A stretch of DNA of 52,854 nucleotides from Lacticaseibacillus thailandensis DSM 22698 = JCM 13996 (GTDB lineage Bacteria > Bacillota > Bacilli > Lactobacillales > Lactobacillaceae): the NCBI RefSeq assembly GCF_001312865.1, contig NZ_BBER01000010.1, positions 1-52,854 of the forward strand. The letters are read 5' to 3'. Within the stretch, counting starts at the first letter, position 1, and each line of letters opens with the position of its first letter. Of the stretch, positions 31,855 through 41,112 are shown piece by piece. Below the pieces are notes generated by a model. The model saw only the letters and a program-made list of their open reading frames with translations. It was not told the origin of the DNA and made no database searches. The position numbers were made by a program, and so were the translations under genes.

Positions 31855-32706
31855 ATGCAACCAGTGATTGATATTCAGGACTTATCGTTTCGTTACCGAG
31901 AAGCAACGACCGATGCGCTCAAACACGTGTCGTTGACGGTCAACCCTGGGGAATGGGTGGCCATTATCGGGCGTAATGGTAGTGGCAAAAGCACCCTGGC
32001 GGGTAACATCATCGGTTTATTGGAACCGGAACGCGGCTCGGTGACCAGTGGCCACGTGACGGTGAGCGGCTTACCGCTGGACGATGAACACGTGTGGGAT
32101 ATCCGGGCACGCGTGGGGATCGTCTTCCAGAATCCCGATAATCAGTTTGTGGGGGCAACCGTCGCCGATGACATTGCCTTTGGCATGGAGAACCGCGCCG
32201 TCCCACGCGCGGAGATGCAGCAGCGTGTGCAGGCCGCCTTGTCGGCAGTTGGTATGACTGACTTTGCGGAGCGCGAACCTGCCCGGCTATCGGGGGGGCA
32301 AAAGCAACGGGTCGCCATCGCTGGCATCGTCGCGCAGGCTCCGGACATCATCATTCTGGACGAAGCCACGTCGATGTTGGATCCGGCGGGGCGCCGTGCC
32401 GTCATCGACCTGGTGACGCAGCTCCAACAGGAACGCCACATGACGGTTCTGTCCATCACCCACGACCTGGACGAAGCGGCCCGGGCCGACCGTATCATCA
32501 TGCTGGCACACGGCGCGGTGGCTGATGTGGGCACACCGGCAGAAATTTTCACCCGGGGGACCGAGTTAGCTGCCAACGGACTGGACGTGCCGTTCCCCGA
32601 ACAACTCAAAGTAGCATTGCGTGCTCGCGGCGTGAGCGTACCGGACGACTACCGCACGGAGAAAGGACTGGTGGATTACTTATGGACATTACGTTCAACC
32701 ATGTAA
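31855..32706 (+). CDS. ecfA1: Energy-coupling factor transporter ATPase A1
   Basis: 283 residues. ABC ATPase of the shared ECF module that drives vitamin-uptake S components at the membrane. Walker [10 protein letters not shown] at 39-47, Q-loop FQNPDNQ, signature [13 protein letters not shown], Walker [14 protein letters not shown]-loop [11 protein letters not shown] at 31855 after GGGGGGTG; the frame is open further upstream over the terminator, which cannot be coding. Overlaps ecfA2 by 25 bases. Confidence 0.95.
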   Translation: MQPVIDIQDLSFRYREATTDALKHVSLTVNPGEWVAIIGRNGSGKSTLAGNIIGLLEPERGSVTSGHVTVSGLPLDDEHVWDIRARVGIVFQNPDNQFVGATVADDIAFGMENRAVPRAEMQQRVQAALSAVGMTDFAEREPARLSGGQKQRVAIAGIVAQAPDIIILDEATSMLDPAGRRAVIDLVTQLQQERHMTVLSITHDLDEAARADRIIMLAHGAVADVGTPAEIFTRGTELAANGLDVPFPEQLKVALRARGVSVPDDYRTEKGLVDYLWTLRSTM

Positions 32707-33527
32707 GTTTCACCTACCAGCCCGGGACCCCCTTTGCTGGTACGGGCCTGCGTGACGTCAATACCACCATTCATGGGGGTGAATACACGGCGATTGTTGG
32801 TCATACCGGCTCTGGTAAGTCGACGTTGTTACAACACCTGAACGCACTGCTGAAGCCCACGGCGGGGACGGTGACCATTGGTGATCGCGTGATTACGCCG
32901 ACGACGAACAACAAGCACCTGCGCGCCTTGCGGCAACAGGTGGGGATGGTGTTTCAATTTCCGGAGAGCCAGCTCTTTGAATCGACGGTGCAGCGGGACA
33001 TCGCCTTTGGCCCGGAAAACTTTGGCATGGCCCCGGACGAGGCAGCCGCATTGGCCGCTGAGACGGCGCGGCTGGTGGGCTTGCCCGATGACCTGCTGAC
33101 CCGGTCGCCATTTGACCTCTCGGGTGGGCAAATGCGGCGGGTGGCGATTGCCGGCGTGTTGGCGATGCGTCCATCCGTGTTGGTGCTGGATGAACCCACC
33201 GCGGGACTGGATCCCGCGGGGCGACGTGACCTAATGGCGCTGTTTGCCCGGTTGCACACGGAAGAGGGCCTGACTATCGTTTTGGTGACCCACCAGATGG
33301 ACGATGTGGCCAACTTTGCCGAGCACGTACTCGTCATGGATGGCGGCGCGCTGGTACGCGAGGGCACACCGCGCGAAGTGTTTGCCGACGCGGCGTGGCT
33401 ACGCGACCACAGCTTAGCGCAACCGACCACTACGCGGATGGCGGGGGCACTGGCTGCCCGCGGCTTCCACTTTGACCAACCACCACTGACCCTCGATGAG
33501 TTAGCGGACGCCTGGCACCGCAGTTAG
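32682..33527 (+). CDS. ecfA2: Energy-coupling factor transporter ATPase A2
   Basis: 281 residues, partner ATPase of EcfA1. Walker [10 protein letters not shown] at 40-48, signature [13 protein letters not shown], Walker [14 protein letters not shown]-loop THQMDD. The start lies within the end of ecfA1, so translation is coupled. Confidence 0.95.
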   Translation: MDITFNHVSFTYQPGTPFAGTGLRDVNTTIHGGEYTAIVGHTGSGKSTLLQHLNALLKPTAGTVTIGDRVITPTTNNKHLRALRQQVGMVFQFPESQLFESTVQRDIAFGPENFGMAPDEAAALAAETARLVGLPDDLLTRSPFDLSGGQMRRVAIAGVLAMRPSVLVLDEPTAGLDPAGRRDLMALFARLHTEEGLTIVLVTHQMDDVANFAEHVLVMDGGALVREGTPREVFADAAWLRDHSLAQPTTTRMAGALAARGFHFDQPPLTLDELADAWHRS

Positions 33528-33539
33528 GGGGGCACACCC

Positions 33540-34337
33540 ATGAATAGCATGATCCTGGGCCGGTACATTCCCGGCGATTCACCCATTCACCGGTTGGATC
33601 CGCGCACTAAGCTCCTCGGGTGTTTCTACTATATCGGTATTGTGTTCCTCGCCAACAATTGGATCACCTACGCGTTGATGTTCGCCCTTACGCTGGGGTT
33701 GTTACCACTCGCCCACGTGCGCTTGGGCTTCTTCCTGCGCGGGGTGCGTGCCATTATCTACCTGATTCTGTTCACCGTGCTGTTGCAACTGTTCTTCACG
33801 ACTGGGGGACACGTTTGGTGGCAGTGGGGGTGGTTGACCGTGACGAGCAAAGGGGTGGTGAACGCCGTGTACATTTTGTGCCGGCTCGTCCTGATCATCT
33901 TTGCCTCGACGCTGCTGACCTTGACCACACAACCGCTGGGGTTGGCCGACGCGGTAGAGTCCATTCTCAAACCGCTGAAGCCACTCCACGTCCCGGTCAC
34001 GGAACTAGCCTTGATGCTGTCGATTGCGTTACGCTTCGTGCCGACGTTGATGGACCAAACAACCAAGACGATGAACGCGCAACGGGCGCGGGGGGTCGAT
34101 TTTGGTAGCGGTGGCCCGATCAAACAGCTCAAAGCCATCGTGCCGTTGTTTATTCCGTTGTTCGTCTCGGCCTTTTCGATGGCTGATGACCTCGCAACCG
34201 CGATGGAGGCCCGGGGTTTCCGTGGCGGGGACGGCCGCACGCGTTATCGGGCACTGGCCTACCACCGCGGGGACGCGGTCGCCGTAGTACTACTCGTCGT
34301 CCTGACGGTGGTACTGATCGTGTTGCGGACCCATTAG
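33540..34337 (+). CDS. ecfT: Energy-coupling factor transmembrane protein EcfT
   Basis: 265 residues with several membrane helices. Two Ala-Arg-Gly motifs in the coupling helices ([10 protein letters not shown] and [10 protein letters not shown]) that dock into the EcfA ATPases are intact. ATG after GGGGGG, 12 bases after ecfA2. The substrate-binding S component is encoded elsewhere, as usual for group II ECF systems. Confidence 0.95.
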   Translation: MNSMILGRYIPGDSPIHRLDPRTKLLGCFYYIGIVFLANNWITYALMFALTLGLLPLAHVRLGFFLRGVRAIIYLILFTVLLQLFFTTGGHVWWQWGWLTVTSKGVVNAVYILCRLVLIIFASTLLTLTTQPLGLADAVESILKPLKPLHVPVTELALMLSIALRFVPTLMDQTTKTMNAQRARGVDFGSGGPIKQLKAIVPLFIPLFVSAFSMADDLATAMEARGFRGGDGRTRYRALAYHRGDAVAVVLLVVLTVVLIVLRTH

Positions 34338-34357
34338 TTAGCAAAGGAGATTGCAGT

Positions 34358-35127
34358 TTGGCTCACTACCGCATTACAGTTAAATATGACGGGACCAAAT
34401 TTTCCGGGTATCAGGTGCAACCGCACCAGCGGACCGTGCAGGGAGTCATCGAACGGGCGCTGGCCAAGATGGCCAAGGTGCCACACATTCACATCGACGG
34501 TTCGGGCCGCACGGATGCCGGGGTACACGCGCTGGGCAGGTAATCACCTTTGATACGCCCATCGACATTCCCGACCGTAACATGTTGGCGGCCCTCAACA
34601 GTATGATGCCACTGGATATTTTAGTGCTGGAATGTGCCCACGTACCGGCGGACTTTCACGCGCGCTATTCGGCGGTGGGTAAGCGCTACTTGTACCGCGT
34701 TGCTCTAGGCCGGTACACGGACCCCTTGAAGCGGCTGTACACTGGGCATTACCCGTACCACGTGGATGTCGCCCGCATTCAGGCGGCGTTACCCGACCTG
34801 GTGGGCACGCACGACTTTACCAGTTTTGCCGCCAGCGGTGGGCAGATAGAGGACAAGGTGCGTACCATTTACGAAGCAACCTGCACTGAAGATAAGGTGC
34901 ATAATGAGCTACGCTTCGAGTTTTATGGGAATGGCTTCCTGTACAACATGGTCCGGATCATGGTCGCCACGGCGCTGGAGATTGGTAACGGTCGCCGTGA
35001 TTTGCACGATTTTCAGCGGGTGCTGGCAGCCAAGGACCGCCAACAAGCGCGTGGGACGGCTCCGGCGTCGGGGCTTTACCTCAAGCACGTTTATTACCCG
35101 GGAAATATCACCGGCGCCACGATTTAA
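34358..35127 (+). CDS. truA: tRNA pseudouridine(38-40) synthase TruA (one frameshift)
   Basis: Modifies U38-U40 in tRNA anticodon stems. Catalytic Asp53 in [14 protein letters not shown] at 34534-34536 should be GGGG; correction gives HALGQVITFD and 256 residues. TTG start after AAAGGAG. Commonly linked to ecfT in lactobacilli, as here (20 bases apart). Confidence 0.95.
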
Positions 35128-35169
35128 ATAGCACCGGGGCACATGATGCGCGGAACACGCCTGGACGCG

Positions 35170-35198
35170 TTGACGAGCGCATGAATATTTGATATTAT
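35170..35198 (+). promoter_or_regulatory. rplM-rpsI promoter
   Basis: -35 TTGACG at 35170-35175, 17 bases, -10 TATTAT at 35193-35198. Confidence 0.8.
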
Positions 35199-35206
35199 AT
35201 TAGCTG

Positions 35207-35260
35207 GTATTGTTTGCCCCACGTAAGCCCCGGAATCTTACTAGTGTCAAACAAACACAG
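35207..35260 (+). promoter_or_regulatory. Candidate L13 leader structure
   Basis: Nested stems TGTTTG (35211-35216)/CAAACA (35248-35253) and GTAAG (35223-35227)/CTTAC (35237-35241) in the rplM 5' UTR. A ribosomal protein L13 leader, likely autoregulatory, is established in Bacilli upstream of rplM; shape and place fit. Confidence 0.6.
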
Positions 35261-35280
35261 AACATTGGAGGAAACTCATT

Positions 35281-35727
35281 ATGAGTAAGTCATTTATGGC
35301 CAAGCCAGGTGAAGTTGACCGCAAGTGGTACGTTATCGACGCTACCGACATTGCGCTTGGCCGCTTGGCATCCGTTGTTGCCAGCATCCTGCGTGGCAAG
35401 AACAAGCCTACATTCACACCAAACATAGATACTGGTGATAACGTCATCGTTATCAACGCAAGCAAGGTTAAGTTGACGGGTCGTAAGGCCACGGACAAGA
35501 TCTACTACCACCACAGCCAGCATCCAGGTGGGTTGAAGCACGAAGTCGCTGGCGACTTGCGCGACAACAACCCAGAACGTTTGATTGAATACGCCGTTAA
35601 GAAGATGCTGCCTACCAAGAACACGCTGGGTCACCAGCAGTTCCTGAAGCTGCATGTTTACGCAGGCGCTGACCACAAGCACGAGGCGCAGAAGCCAGAA
35701 GTGCTTGACATCAAGGGCTTGATTTAA
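35281..35727 (+). CDS. rplM: 50S ribosomal protein L13
   Basis: 148 residues, [20 protein letters not shown] to [11 protein letters not shown]. Early 50S assembly protein. ATG after TGGAGG; 11 bases before rpsI. Confidence 0.98.
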   Translation: MSKSFMAKPGEVDRKWYVIDATDIALGRLASVVASILRGKNKPTFTPNIDTGDNVIVINASKVKLTGRKATDKIYYHHSQHPGGLKHEVAGDLRDNNPERLIEYAVKKMLPTKNTLGHQQFLKLHVYAGADHKHEAQKPEVLDIKGLI

Positions 35728-35738
35728 GGAGGATACAC

Positions 35739-36131
35739 ATGGCAGACGTAGTATACAGCGGCACTGGTCGCCGCAAGAACTCCGTAGCCCGCGTACGTTT
35801 GGTACCTGGGAGCGGTAAGATTACCATGAACGGCAAGGATGCTAACGAATACTTGCCCTTCAACACTTTGATTCAGGATATCAACCAGCCATTCGATTTG
35901 ACTGAAACCAAGGGTCAGTACGACGTCTTGGTCAACGTTAACGGTGGTGGCTTCACCGGCCAGGCCGGTGCCACCCGTCACGGTATTTCCCGTGCACTGT
36001 TGAAGGTTGACCCTGACTTCCGTGCAGTCCTGAAGAAGGCCGGCATGCTGACACGTGACCCTCGTATGAAGGAACGTAAGAAGTATGGTCTGAAGAAGGC
36101 TCGTAAGGCATCTCAATTTAGCAAACGTTAA
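35739..36131 (+). CDS. rpsI: 30S ribosomal protein S9
   Basis: 130 residues, ending with the invariant basic tail ASQFSKR that reaches P-site tRNA. ATG after AAGGAGG. Its 3' end is the likely attachment site of the integrase-bearing element that follows; the coding end is intact. Confidence 0.98.
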   Translation: MADVVYSGTGRRKNSVARVRLVPGSGKITMNGKDANEYLPFNTLIQDINQPFDLTETKGQYDVLVNVNGGGFTGQAGATRHGISRALLKVDPDFRAVLKKAGMLTRDPRMKERKKYGLKKARKASQFSKR

Positions 36132-36195
36132 TAGCGTTATGCTATCGAGATGGAAACGTTGGTACGACAGCGTTTCAAGTAAGTCTCGAACATCG

Positions 36196-36243
36196 AAAGT
36201 GGTTCTCCAAATTAGGGCGAGCCACTTTTTTTTATCCTCAAAT
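36196..36243 (+). terminator. rplM-rpsI terminator
   Basis: AAAGTGG pairs with CCACTTT across a 25-base loop and ends in a T-run of eight. It overlaps the first of the TTAGGGCG repeats. Confidence 0.8.
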
Positions 36244-36335
36244 TAGGGCGTGATTTGTGCGCGTCTTTCATTTGAGGCGTTCTGGCTTCAAGAACTTTTA
36301 GGGCGTGTGTCCTAGTTTTACGTTCTTTTGGGCGT
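36212..36335. repeat. Five iterated TTAGGGCGT-type repeats beside the integrase
   Basis: Same-direction copies at 36212 (TTAGGGCG), 36243 (TTAGGGCG), 36272 (TTGAGGCGT), 36298 (TTAGGGCGT) and 36328 (TTGGGCGT), spaced 31, 29, 26 and 30 bases. They fill the gap between rpsI and int and resemble arm-type binding sites of tyrosine integrases (inference). Confidence 0.6.
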
Positions 36336-36340
36336 CAATT

Positions 36341-37609
36341 TTAATGAGTTTCGTTAAGTTTCATTTCCTGTGCGAGTGAGTTCTTTCTAGCTTCTGCGAT
36401 TCGTGCAGCGAACTTGTCATGAACATCCAGGCCGACAATATCAGGCGTGTTAACATACACGCGCGTGGTCTTGATGCTGGAATGTGACAGCGCTTCGGAA
36501 ATCAACTGTAAGCTGGCGCCACCTTGACGTGCAAGCGTTGAGAACGTATGCCGCAGCTTGTGTGGCGTGACCCGAACAAGGTCAGGGTGGCGCTTGTAGA
36601 TCGAATTCAAGCGATAGTTGAGATAGTCGGCGTGCAGCGGTTGGTTGATCTCGCCTTTGAAGTTCGTGTAGGTAAACAGAAACTGGTTTGGCCCAGATTC
36701 TACGTTCACTTCTGCGAGTTGACTAGCTTGCTTGTCGCGCCATTCTTTCAGCATCGGGATCAAAACAGGTGGTAAGGCGTGGGAAGTTTCCTTCTTGCCT
36801 TGGTTGGCCCAACCTTGCCACTTTTCTTGAGTGCCTGAACAATCAGAACATAGCCGGTGTTGAAGTCAACGTGCTTCCACTGCAATCCGTATGATTCTCC
36901 TTTACGATCTCCGAGGTGGAGCGTGAGGAAAAGTAACAGATAATCCTGGTCACTCAACTTGCCGTTGTCGTGATCTGTGTTGGCGGCGTCGAGCCAAGCC
37001 ACCATTTCATCAGCGGAAAGTGATTCACCAGTCATCTTGCGACGAGTGGCGAGCCGTTCCTTCTTGGGACTACCGATGGAGGCGATGGCTTTTTCTAGCC
37101 GGTTCACGTCGATGAAGTCCACCATTTCGGCGGTATCAAACATCTGGCTGACGTATGACTTCACTGTGCGAATGTTTGCGTACTTCTCTGACAGAATTGC
37201 CAGCTCTTGCATGACGAACTGCTTATTGAGATTCAAGTAGGTCATGGAATACTCGCCGAACATCGGAAGCAAATGCAGCCGGAAAATGTTGCGTGTATTC
37301 GCTTGAGTCTCCTCCGAAGGAATAATGCGAATACGTCCGGTTGCGCCCGCAGCGTATAGCGGCCACCAGATTTCACGGTAGAAGTCCTTGAATAGCATTT
37401 CACCGTTCTTCTTGATAGTACCCGCAGATTGCGTTTTTTTGAGCTTCCTTAATTTTCGCATCGACTTGTTTTTGCAGCGTCTTGGCTTCCAGTTTCGTCG
37501 CTACGGTTTTACGGTAGCGGGGAACCTTCACGCCAAGAATACCGCGAATATCTTTAGGGTAGAACACCTCCACAAAGTAAGTGCCTGCATCAGTTTTAGT
37601 AATAGACAT
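36341..37609 (-). CDS. int: Tn916-like tyrosine integrase (two frameshifts)
   Basis: Site-specific recombinase, 422 residues when corrected. N-terminal arm-binding-like domain (AGTYFVEVFYPKDIRGILG), SAM-like core-binding domain, and catalytic domain with Arg in HLGDRKGES, HKLRHTF, His in LSHSSIKTT and the nucleophile Tyr in TRVYVNT. A T7 at 37434-37440 should be T6 and CC at 36798-36799 should be CCC (forward strand). ATG at 37609 after AGGAGG. It points towards rpsI, next to the presumed attachment site. Confidence 0.9.
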
Positions 37610-37670
37610 GATATTTACCTCCTGTTGTTTGTCAACGAGCTTGAACAGGACGTAAAGCTACATCGACATA

Positions 37671-37991
37671 TTACCATCCTTCAACGTGTTTGCGAAGCCA
37701 GTTATCAACTGCATCGCGATCGTAACGAACAACGCCACAGATATTGATCCGTGGTAAGCCAAGCTCAATCCACTTATCTAAGGTGTTGTTAGAGATTTTC
37801 AGGTATGCGCACAATTCCATCTTCAACAGGTACCGATCATGCTGTGCTTGTTCTTCGCGAGCTCTGTGAACTTCATCGATAAATAAAGTAGACAGCGCGT
37901 TACGAATCGCAATCACGTTCTCATCGTTCATGGGAAAATCGATTGGCGTTTCCGTTGCTTGCGCTGAAATATGACATGCCTCCTTCTTCAC
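37671..37991 (-). CDS. Excisionase-like helix-turn-helix protein
   Basis: 106 residues in the open frame. The C-terminal half, ELCAYLKISNNTLDKWIELG then VVRYDRDAVDNWLRKH, is a MerR-like winged helix-turn-helix of the excisionase family. Start uncertain: GTG at 37991 has no site, AAGGAGG lies just inside the frame, and ATG at 37931 is another option; an indel near the start is possible. Upstream of int in the same direction, the usual xis-int order. Confidence 0.75.
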   Translation of the reverse strand: MKKEACHISAQATETPIDFPMNDENVIAIRNALSTLFIDEVHRAREEQAQHDRYLLKMELCAYLKISNNTLDKWIELGLPRINICGVVRYDRDAVDNWLRKHVEGW

Positions 37992-38219
37992 GGTATTGGT
38001 GAAACTGATGTTGTGACGAGCAGCTCATCATTCAGCCCGGGTCCAACCAACTATCGAGGATCTCAATAAGAGCCTCTCTCCCTCGTTTCGTCAGGGTGAC
38101 GTGCAAGTATCCGGCTCACTGGTTTAGTCGCTCGCTCGTGGGAGGTCATGGCGGTGTGGAGCCTTCGTTGCTGAATGATGCTATTCAGTTGTCAAAGGAC
38201 ATAGCGAGCAAAAGAAAAT
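37992..38219. other. Gene-poor gap in the mobile module, possible gene remnant
   Basis: No complete gene seen. On the reverse strand a fragment ending at 38032 reads GYLHVTLTKRGREALIEILD and ends SWLDPG, preceded by a TGA; it looks protein-like but has no start or ribosome site. It may be a decayed small gene of the element. Confidence 0.3.
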
Positions 38220-38246
38220 CCCGCTTCTGCATATACAGACAGCGGG
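38205..38246 (-). terminator. Terminator after the Orf8-like gene
   Basis: On the reverse strand CCCGCT/AGCGGG with inner TCTG/CAGA pairing, followed by ATTTTCTTTT. Ends the sigma-like/Orf8-like transcript before xis-int. Confidence 0.7.
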
Positions 38247-38291
38247 AACGGGTCGAAATGAAACCAAAATCAGAAAAAAAGTTGAAATTGA

Positions 38292-38549
38292 TTATGTGCG
38301 AGTTAGTTGTGAACCTGATTGAGTGGACGGTTGCGATAGGTGTTCAGCAACATTAAAGCGCTGAACGCTGAATACAAATTTGATTTGAAGTTCTTGCTTC
38401 AAATCGGGATCGACATAGCTTTTTCCGTATGCAGCCTCGCAATCAAAGTCGTGGCTGAACATATCGAGTAGTCTGGACATTGCCTCAGCGTCTCCGTCCT
38501 GTGCTGCCAAGATAACCGGGATCAGGTTATCGACCTCTGTATAATGCAT
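38292..38549 (-). CDS. Tn916 Orf8-like helix-turn-helix protein
   Basis: 85 residues from ATG at 38549 (MHYTEVDNLIPVILAAQDGD), after GGAGGAG. The pattern AAQDGDAEAMSRLLDMF, then YVDPDLKQELQIKFV, matches the short HTH protein paired with the sigma-like Orf7 in Tn916 elements. It regulates the recombination and transfer modules there; here the target is unknown. Confidence 0.75.
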   Translation of the reverse strand: MHYTEVDNLIPVILAAQDGDAEAMSRLLDMFSHDFDCEAAYGKSYVDPDLKQELQIKFVFSVQRFNVAEHLSQPSTQSGSQLTRT

Positions 38550-38569
38550 TGAACACTCCTCCGTATTCA

Positions 38570-38968
38570 TTACATGCTTTCGTAAACTTTCTTAATCCGC
38601 GCTATTGCCCGTCGCCGCCGTTTGTTCACCCCCTGACTGGTTTTGCCTGTGCGGCTGCCGATTTCCACGTCGTTGAGTTCAGAAAAGTAGTATTGATACA
38701 ACACCATCTTATCAGCTATGGAAAGGGTTGCAATGGCCGTGGCAAGACGTTCATTTTCGATGAATGACTCTAGATGTGCGATTTCTTCATCAGTCAGAAC
38801 AAAGTCCTCAAGATGACCTGGTTCAGCAATTTCCTCTAACAACCAGTCTTCAAGTGGAGTTTCTTTGACGTCTTTGAGATGCTTACGGTAGATGTTGATT
38901 CGCTCATTACGAAGGACTTGCTGCATGTATCTGATGAACATACGAGAAACCTCACGTTCGCTGCTCAT
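38570..38968 (-). CDS. Tn916 Orf7-like sigma-70 region 4 protein
   Basis: 132 residues from ATG at 38968 (MSSEREVSRMFIRYMQQVL) after AGGAGG; an upstream extension lacks a site and crosses a promoter-like region. The C-terminal half (LSIADKMVLYQYYFSELNDV, then IGSRTGKTSQGVNKRRRRAI) is a sigma region-4 helix-turn-helix. In Tn916 the homologue activates excision genes. Runs into the Orf8-like gene. Confidence 0.8.
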   Translation of the reverse strand: MSSEREVSRMFIRYMQQVLRNERINIYRKHLKDVKETPLEDWLLEEIAEPGHLEDFVLTDEEIAHLESFIENERLATAIATLSIADKMVLYQYYFSELNDVEIGSRTGKTSQGVNKRRRRAIARIKKVYESM

Positions 38969-39052
38969 ATTGTTGACCTCCTGATAGATAATTTTTGCTA
39001 CACAGTTACAGACGGTTTTTTTGCCAGACAAATGAAACCGGTTCTGAAATAA

Positions 39053-39097
39053 ATAGAAAAAGAACCGACGAGTACAAGTTGCATACTCGTCGATTCT
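39053..39097 (-). terminator. Terminator of the acetyltransferase operon
   Basis: Reverse-strand stem GAATCGACGAGTA/TACTCGTCGGTTC, then TTTTTC. It isolates the acetyltransferase transcript from the recombination module. Confidence 0.85.
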
Positions 39098-39155
39098 TGT
39101 TGGTTGGGTGATTGGCAAGTGTGGGAATACCGGTGCTGCTGGCTTAGGTCAACAG

Positions 39156-39800
39156 TTAGAGGTTACGAATGTGATTATCCTGAACTTTTATGAAGCTAGC
39201 TTCGCAGTATCTGCAAGCCTGTCTAACTTGATACGCGCTTCCTTCGTGTGCACGGTAGTTAATAATGGCACGATTTTTTTCAAGTAGAGCATCGTCATAC
39301 TGCCACCACTGGAAGGCCTCCAGCCAGTCGATCGTGGCTTGGTCGAAACGAGAGCGGATCACTTTTGCTGGGTTGCCGCCGACAATGGCGTAGGCAGGCA
39401 CGTCCTTGGTGACCAGAGCATACGCACCGATGACGGCGCCGTCGCCGATATGCACGCCTGGCATGATGATAGCGTGGCGGCCGATCCAGACGTCATTCCC
39501 AATGACCGTGTCGCCTTTGACTGGCATATCTTCTTTGGTCATGCCGAGCTTGGCGATCAGGCTACGGTCTAGTTCTGGGAAGATGAAGGTGGAGAAGGAG
39601 TTCATCGGGTGGTTGGCGGCGCCCATAATGAAACGAACGTTGCGCGCAAAGCTGCAGAAGCTGCCGATGATCAAGCGGCCGTGGCCAGGACGGTTGTACA
39701 GCACGTTTTCGCTGTTGAAATCAGTGCCGTCTGCGGCGTCGTAGTAGTTGTGTCGGCCGACGAGAATGTTATTATCGAGCTTTTGTTTTTCGATCCACAT
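39156..39800 (-). CDS. CatB/Vat-like hexapeptide O-acetyltransferase
   Basis: 214 residues, acetyl-CoA-dependent transferase with left-handed beta helix. Features of the xenobiotic acetyltransferase family: [10 protein letters not shown] near the start, catalytic-His segment MGAANHPMN, hexapeptide repeats ([20 protein letters not shown], then [17 protein letters not shown]), and [12 protein letters not shown]. Vat (streptogramin A) and CatB (chloramphenicol) enzymes share this layout and length, but sugar substrates are as likely; resistance should not be assumed. ATG after AAAGGTGG. Last gene of a reverse-strand operon starting at 40729. Confidence 0.85.
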   Translation of the reverse strand: MWIEKQKLDNNILVGRHNYYDAADGTDFNSENVLYNRPGHGRLIIGSFCSFARNVRFIMGAANHPMNSFSTFIFPELDRSLIAKLGMTKEDMPVKGDTVIGNDVWIGRHAIIMPGVHIGDGAVIGAYALVTKDVPAYAIVGGNPAKVIRSRFDQATIDWLEAFQWWQYDDALLEKNRAIINYRAHEGSAYQVRQACRYCEASFIKVQDNHIRNL

Positions 39801-39801
39801 A

Positions 39802-40077
39802 TTAGTGAGCCACCTTTCCTAAGACAAACTTGCGCACGCCGTAGGTCACGACGAAGCTAAGCACTAAGCCGCCGACCAGCGTCGGGAGAATATCAACGCC
39901 AAGCAGGTGTGGGCCGTAGTTGACCAGATAAGTGCCAGAGTAGCTACCAAGGGCCCCGAAGGCGAGGTCTAAACCTAACATGATAATGCTCTTTTCATGG
40001 AAGAAGCGGTCGATGGCGTAGACAGCAGCGCCCATAGCGAGCCCGACGATGACAGCAGTGATGATGGATAGTAACAT
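39802..40077 (-). CDS. Small membrane protein, YeaQ/GlsB-like
   Basis: 91 residues, about three membrane segments with glycine-rich pairs ([44 protein letters not shown]). Resembles the transglycosylase-associated/GlsB stress proteins, though the match is loose. ATG at 40077 after AGAGG. It stops one base before the acetyltransferase start, so the two are coupled. Confidence 0.6.
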   Translation of the reverse strand: MLLSIITAVIVGLAMGAAVYAIDRFFHEKSIIMLGLDLAFGALGSYSGTYLVNYGPHLLGVDILPTLVGGLVLSFVVTYGVRKFVLGKVAH

Positions 40078-40082
40078 TTGAA

Positions 40083-40207
40083 TTACCTCTTTTGATTTGA
40101 GTGATGAACAGGGACAATAATATTCGGTCGGCGGTGATGGAATCGTTGAATGGTGAATGCTACCGCACTTAATATAACGAGAACCGCAGGATCTTTGATA
40201 AGTACAT
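40083..40207 (-). CDS. Possible small membrane protein (frame uncertain)
   Basis: AGGAGG followed by ATG at 40207 marks a start, but that frame has only 12 codons. In the neighbouring frame VLIKDPAVLVILSAVAFTIQ continues, then RFHHRRPNIIVPVHHSNQKR, a plausible single-helix protein with a basic tail, ending next to the ribosome site of the following gene. One indel after the ATG would join them into about 41 residues. Confidence 0.35.
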
Positions 40208-40216
40208 GGTGACCTC

Positions 40217-40729
40217 CTAGTGCAACAGCTGGAAGGCTTGCTGGCAATAGTTTGCGGCGTTGTCGTAGGACTGTTCCAAGATCGGGCCAACTTTGGCAAT
40301 GCGGCGGGTCTTGGCCCAACCGTAGCTGAAATATCCGAGTGCCCAGCCGAGGAAGGCGGGGACGGCGAGAATTGCGCAGAGAATTACCATTTGGTTAGTG
40401 ACCGCAAATACCGATCCGGCCATGAATGCAGTACCAATCAAGCCAACGGTCATCGCGACCACGGTAGGTACTGATGACTTGCTGCGTTCCAGCCCGGCAG
40501 CGGCAGCCATTTCCTGCTCGAATTGTTTTTGTAGTCGATTTAACGCTGCTTTTTCGGGCAAGTTACGATCTCGCTTTAATTTCAACGTAACCGTGCTTTT
40601 ACCGATGTCCGGCGTACGATCAGTTACTTGCCAACCGAAGTTCATATAGCCGTCAATATAATTGTTTTGCATTGCCTTGGGAATCTGTTGTTCAAGATAC
40701 TCGAAGGCTACAAAGTCGGATTCTGTCAT
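40217..40729 (-). CDS. Membrane protein of unknown function
   Basis: 170 residues: a soluble N-terminal part of about 85 residues with lysine/arginine-rich TLKLKRDRNLPEKAAL, then two membrane helices (about 88-110 and 113-135), then a short cytoplasmic tail. No family recognised. ATG at 40729 after AAAGGAG. First gene of the operon ending with the acetyltransferase. Confidence 0.75.
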   Translation of the reverse strand: MTESDFVAFEYLEQQIPKAMQNNYIDGYMNFGWQVTDRTPDIGKSTVTLKLKRDRNLPEKAALNRLQKQFEQEMAAAAGLERSKSSVPTVVAMTVGLIGTAFMAGSVFAVTNQMVILCAILAVPAFLGWALGYFSYGWAKTRRIAKVGPILEQSYDNAANYCQQAFQLLH

Positions 40730-40893
40730 GGATATATCTCCTTTTTCTTTAACTATTTAACAACGTCAGTATATCTACGCGATATTTGCAAATTGTTGGC
40801 GATATGTTTCTGAGATGTTAAATCTGAAAACAGGATTGTATCTATGCTGTTTGTTGAATGCTATTCACTAGTCCCTGTTCAAGACTAAATCAT

Positions 40894-40942
40894 AAAAAAA
40901 GGCCACCTCGATGTATCAGCGTAGAAGACATCGGGATGGCCT
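40894..40942 (-). terminator. Terminator of the glycosylation operon
   Basis: Reverse strand: AGGCCATCCCGATGT pairs with ACATCGAGGTGGCCT (a few mismatches), then seven T. Strong end point for the operon running from 46361. Confidence 0.9.
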
Positions 40943-40952
40943 CATTGTTGAG

Positions 40953-41084
40953 TCACAGCTCAGTAGGGGGACTGCTGCGTGTGTTGGAGTCAAGCATTGT
41001 GCAAGTTAGGTCATTAACCGTTGTTGAGTGGGAGTGTATCAAGTGTGATATAACCATGACCTTCTTTGCACGTAATGGTTGCAC
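40953..41084 (-). CDS. 43-residue ORF of unknown function
   Basis: GTG at 41084, 8 bases after AAGGAGG; an in-frame ATG at 41090 is too close to that site. Begins MQPLRAKKVMVISHLIHSHS and is rich in Ser/Thr with one Cys; no membrane helix or signal sequence. It lies 28 bases after the TVP38-like gene and just before the operon terminator. The excellent ribosome site argues for translation; homologues are not known to me. Confidence 0.45.
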   Translation of the reverse strand: MQPLRAKKVMVISHLIHSHSTTVNDLTCTMLDSNTRSSPPTEL

Positions 41085-41112
41085 TGGCATCACCTCCTTA
41101 GGTGTTGAAGTC

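Noticed and set aside
38032..38120. Reverse-strand protein-like fragment GYLHVTLTKRGREALIEILD
   Set aside because: No start codon with a ribosome site and a stop just upstream; kept only as a possible remnant.
38258..38356. Forward 32-residue ORF beginning MKPKSEKKLKLIMCELVVNL
   Set aside because: No ribosome site, overlaps the Orf8-like gene on the other strand, and depends on an A7 tract that is unreliable here.
39156..39800. Calling the acetyltransferase a streptogramin or chloramphenicol resistance gene
   Set aside because: Family features are shared by enzymes acting on sugars and other acceptors; sequence alone does not settle the substrate.
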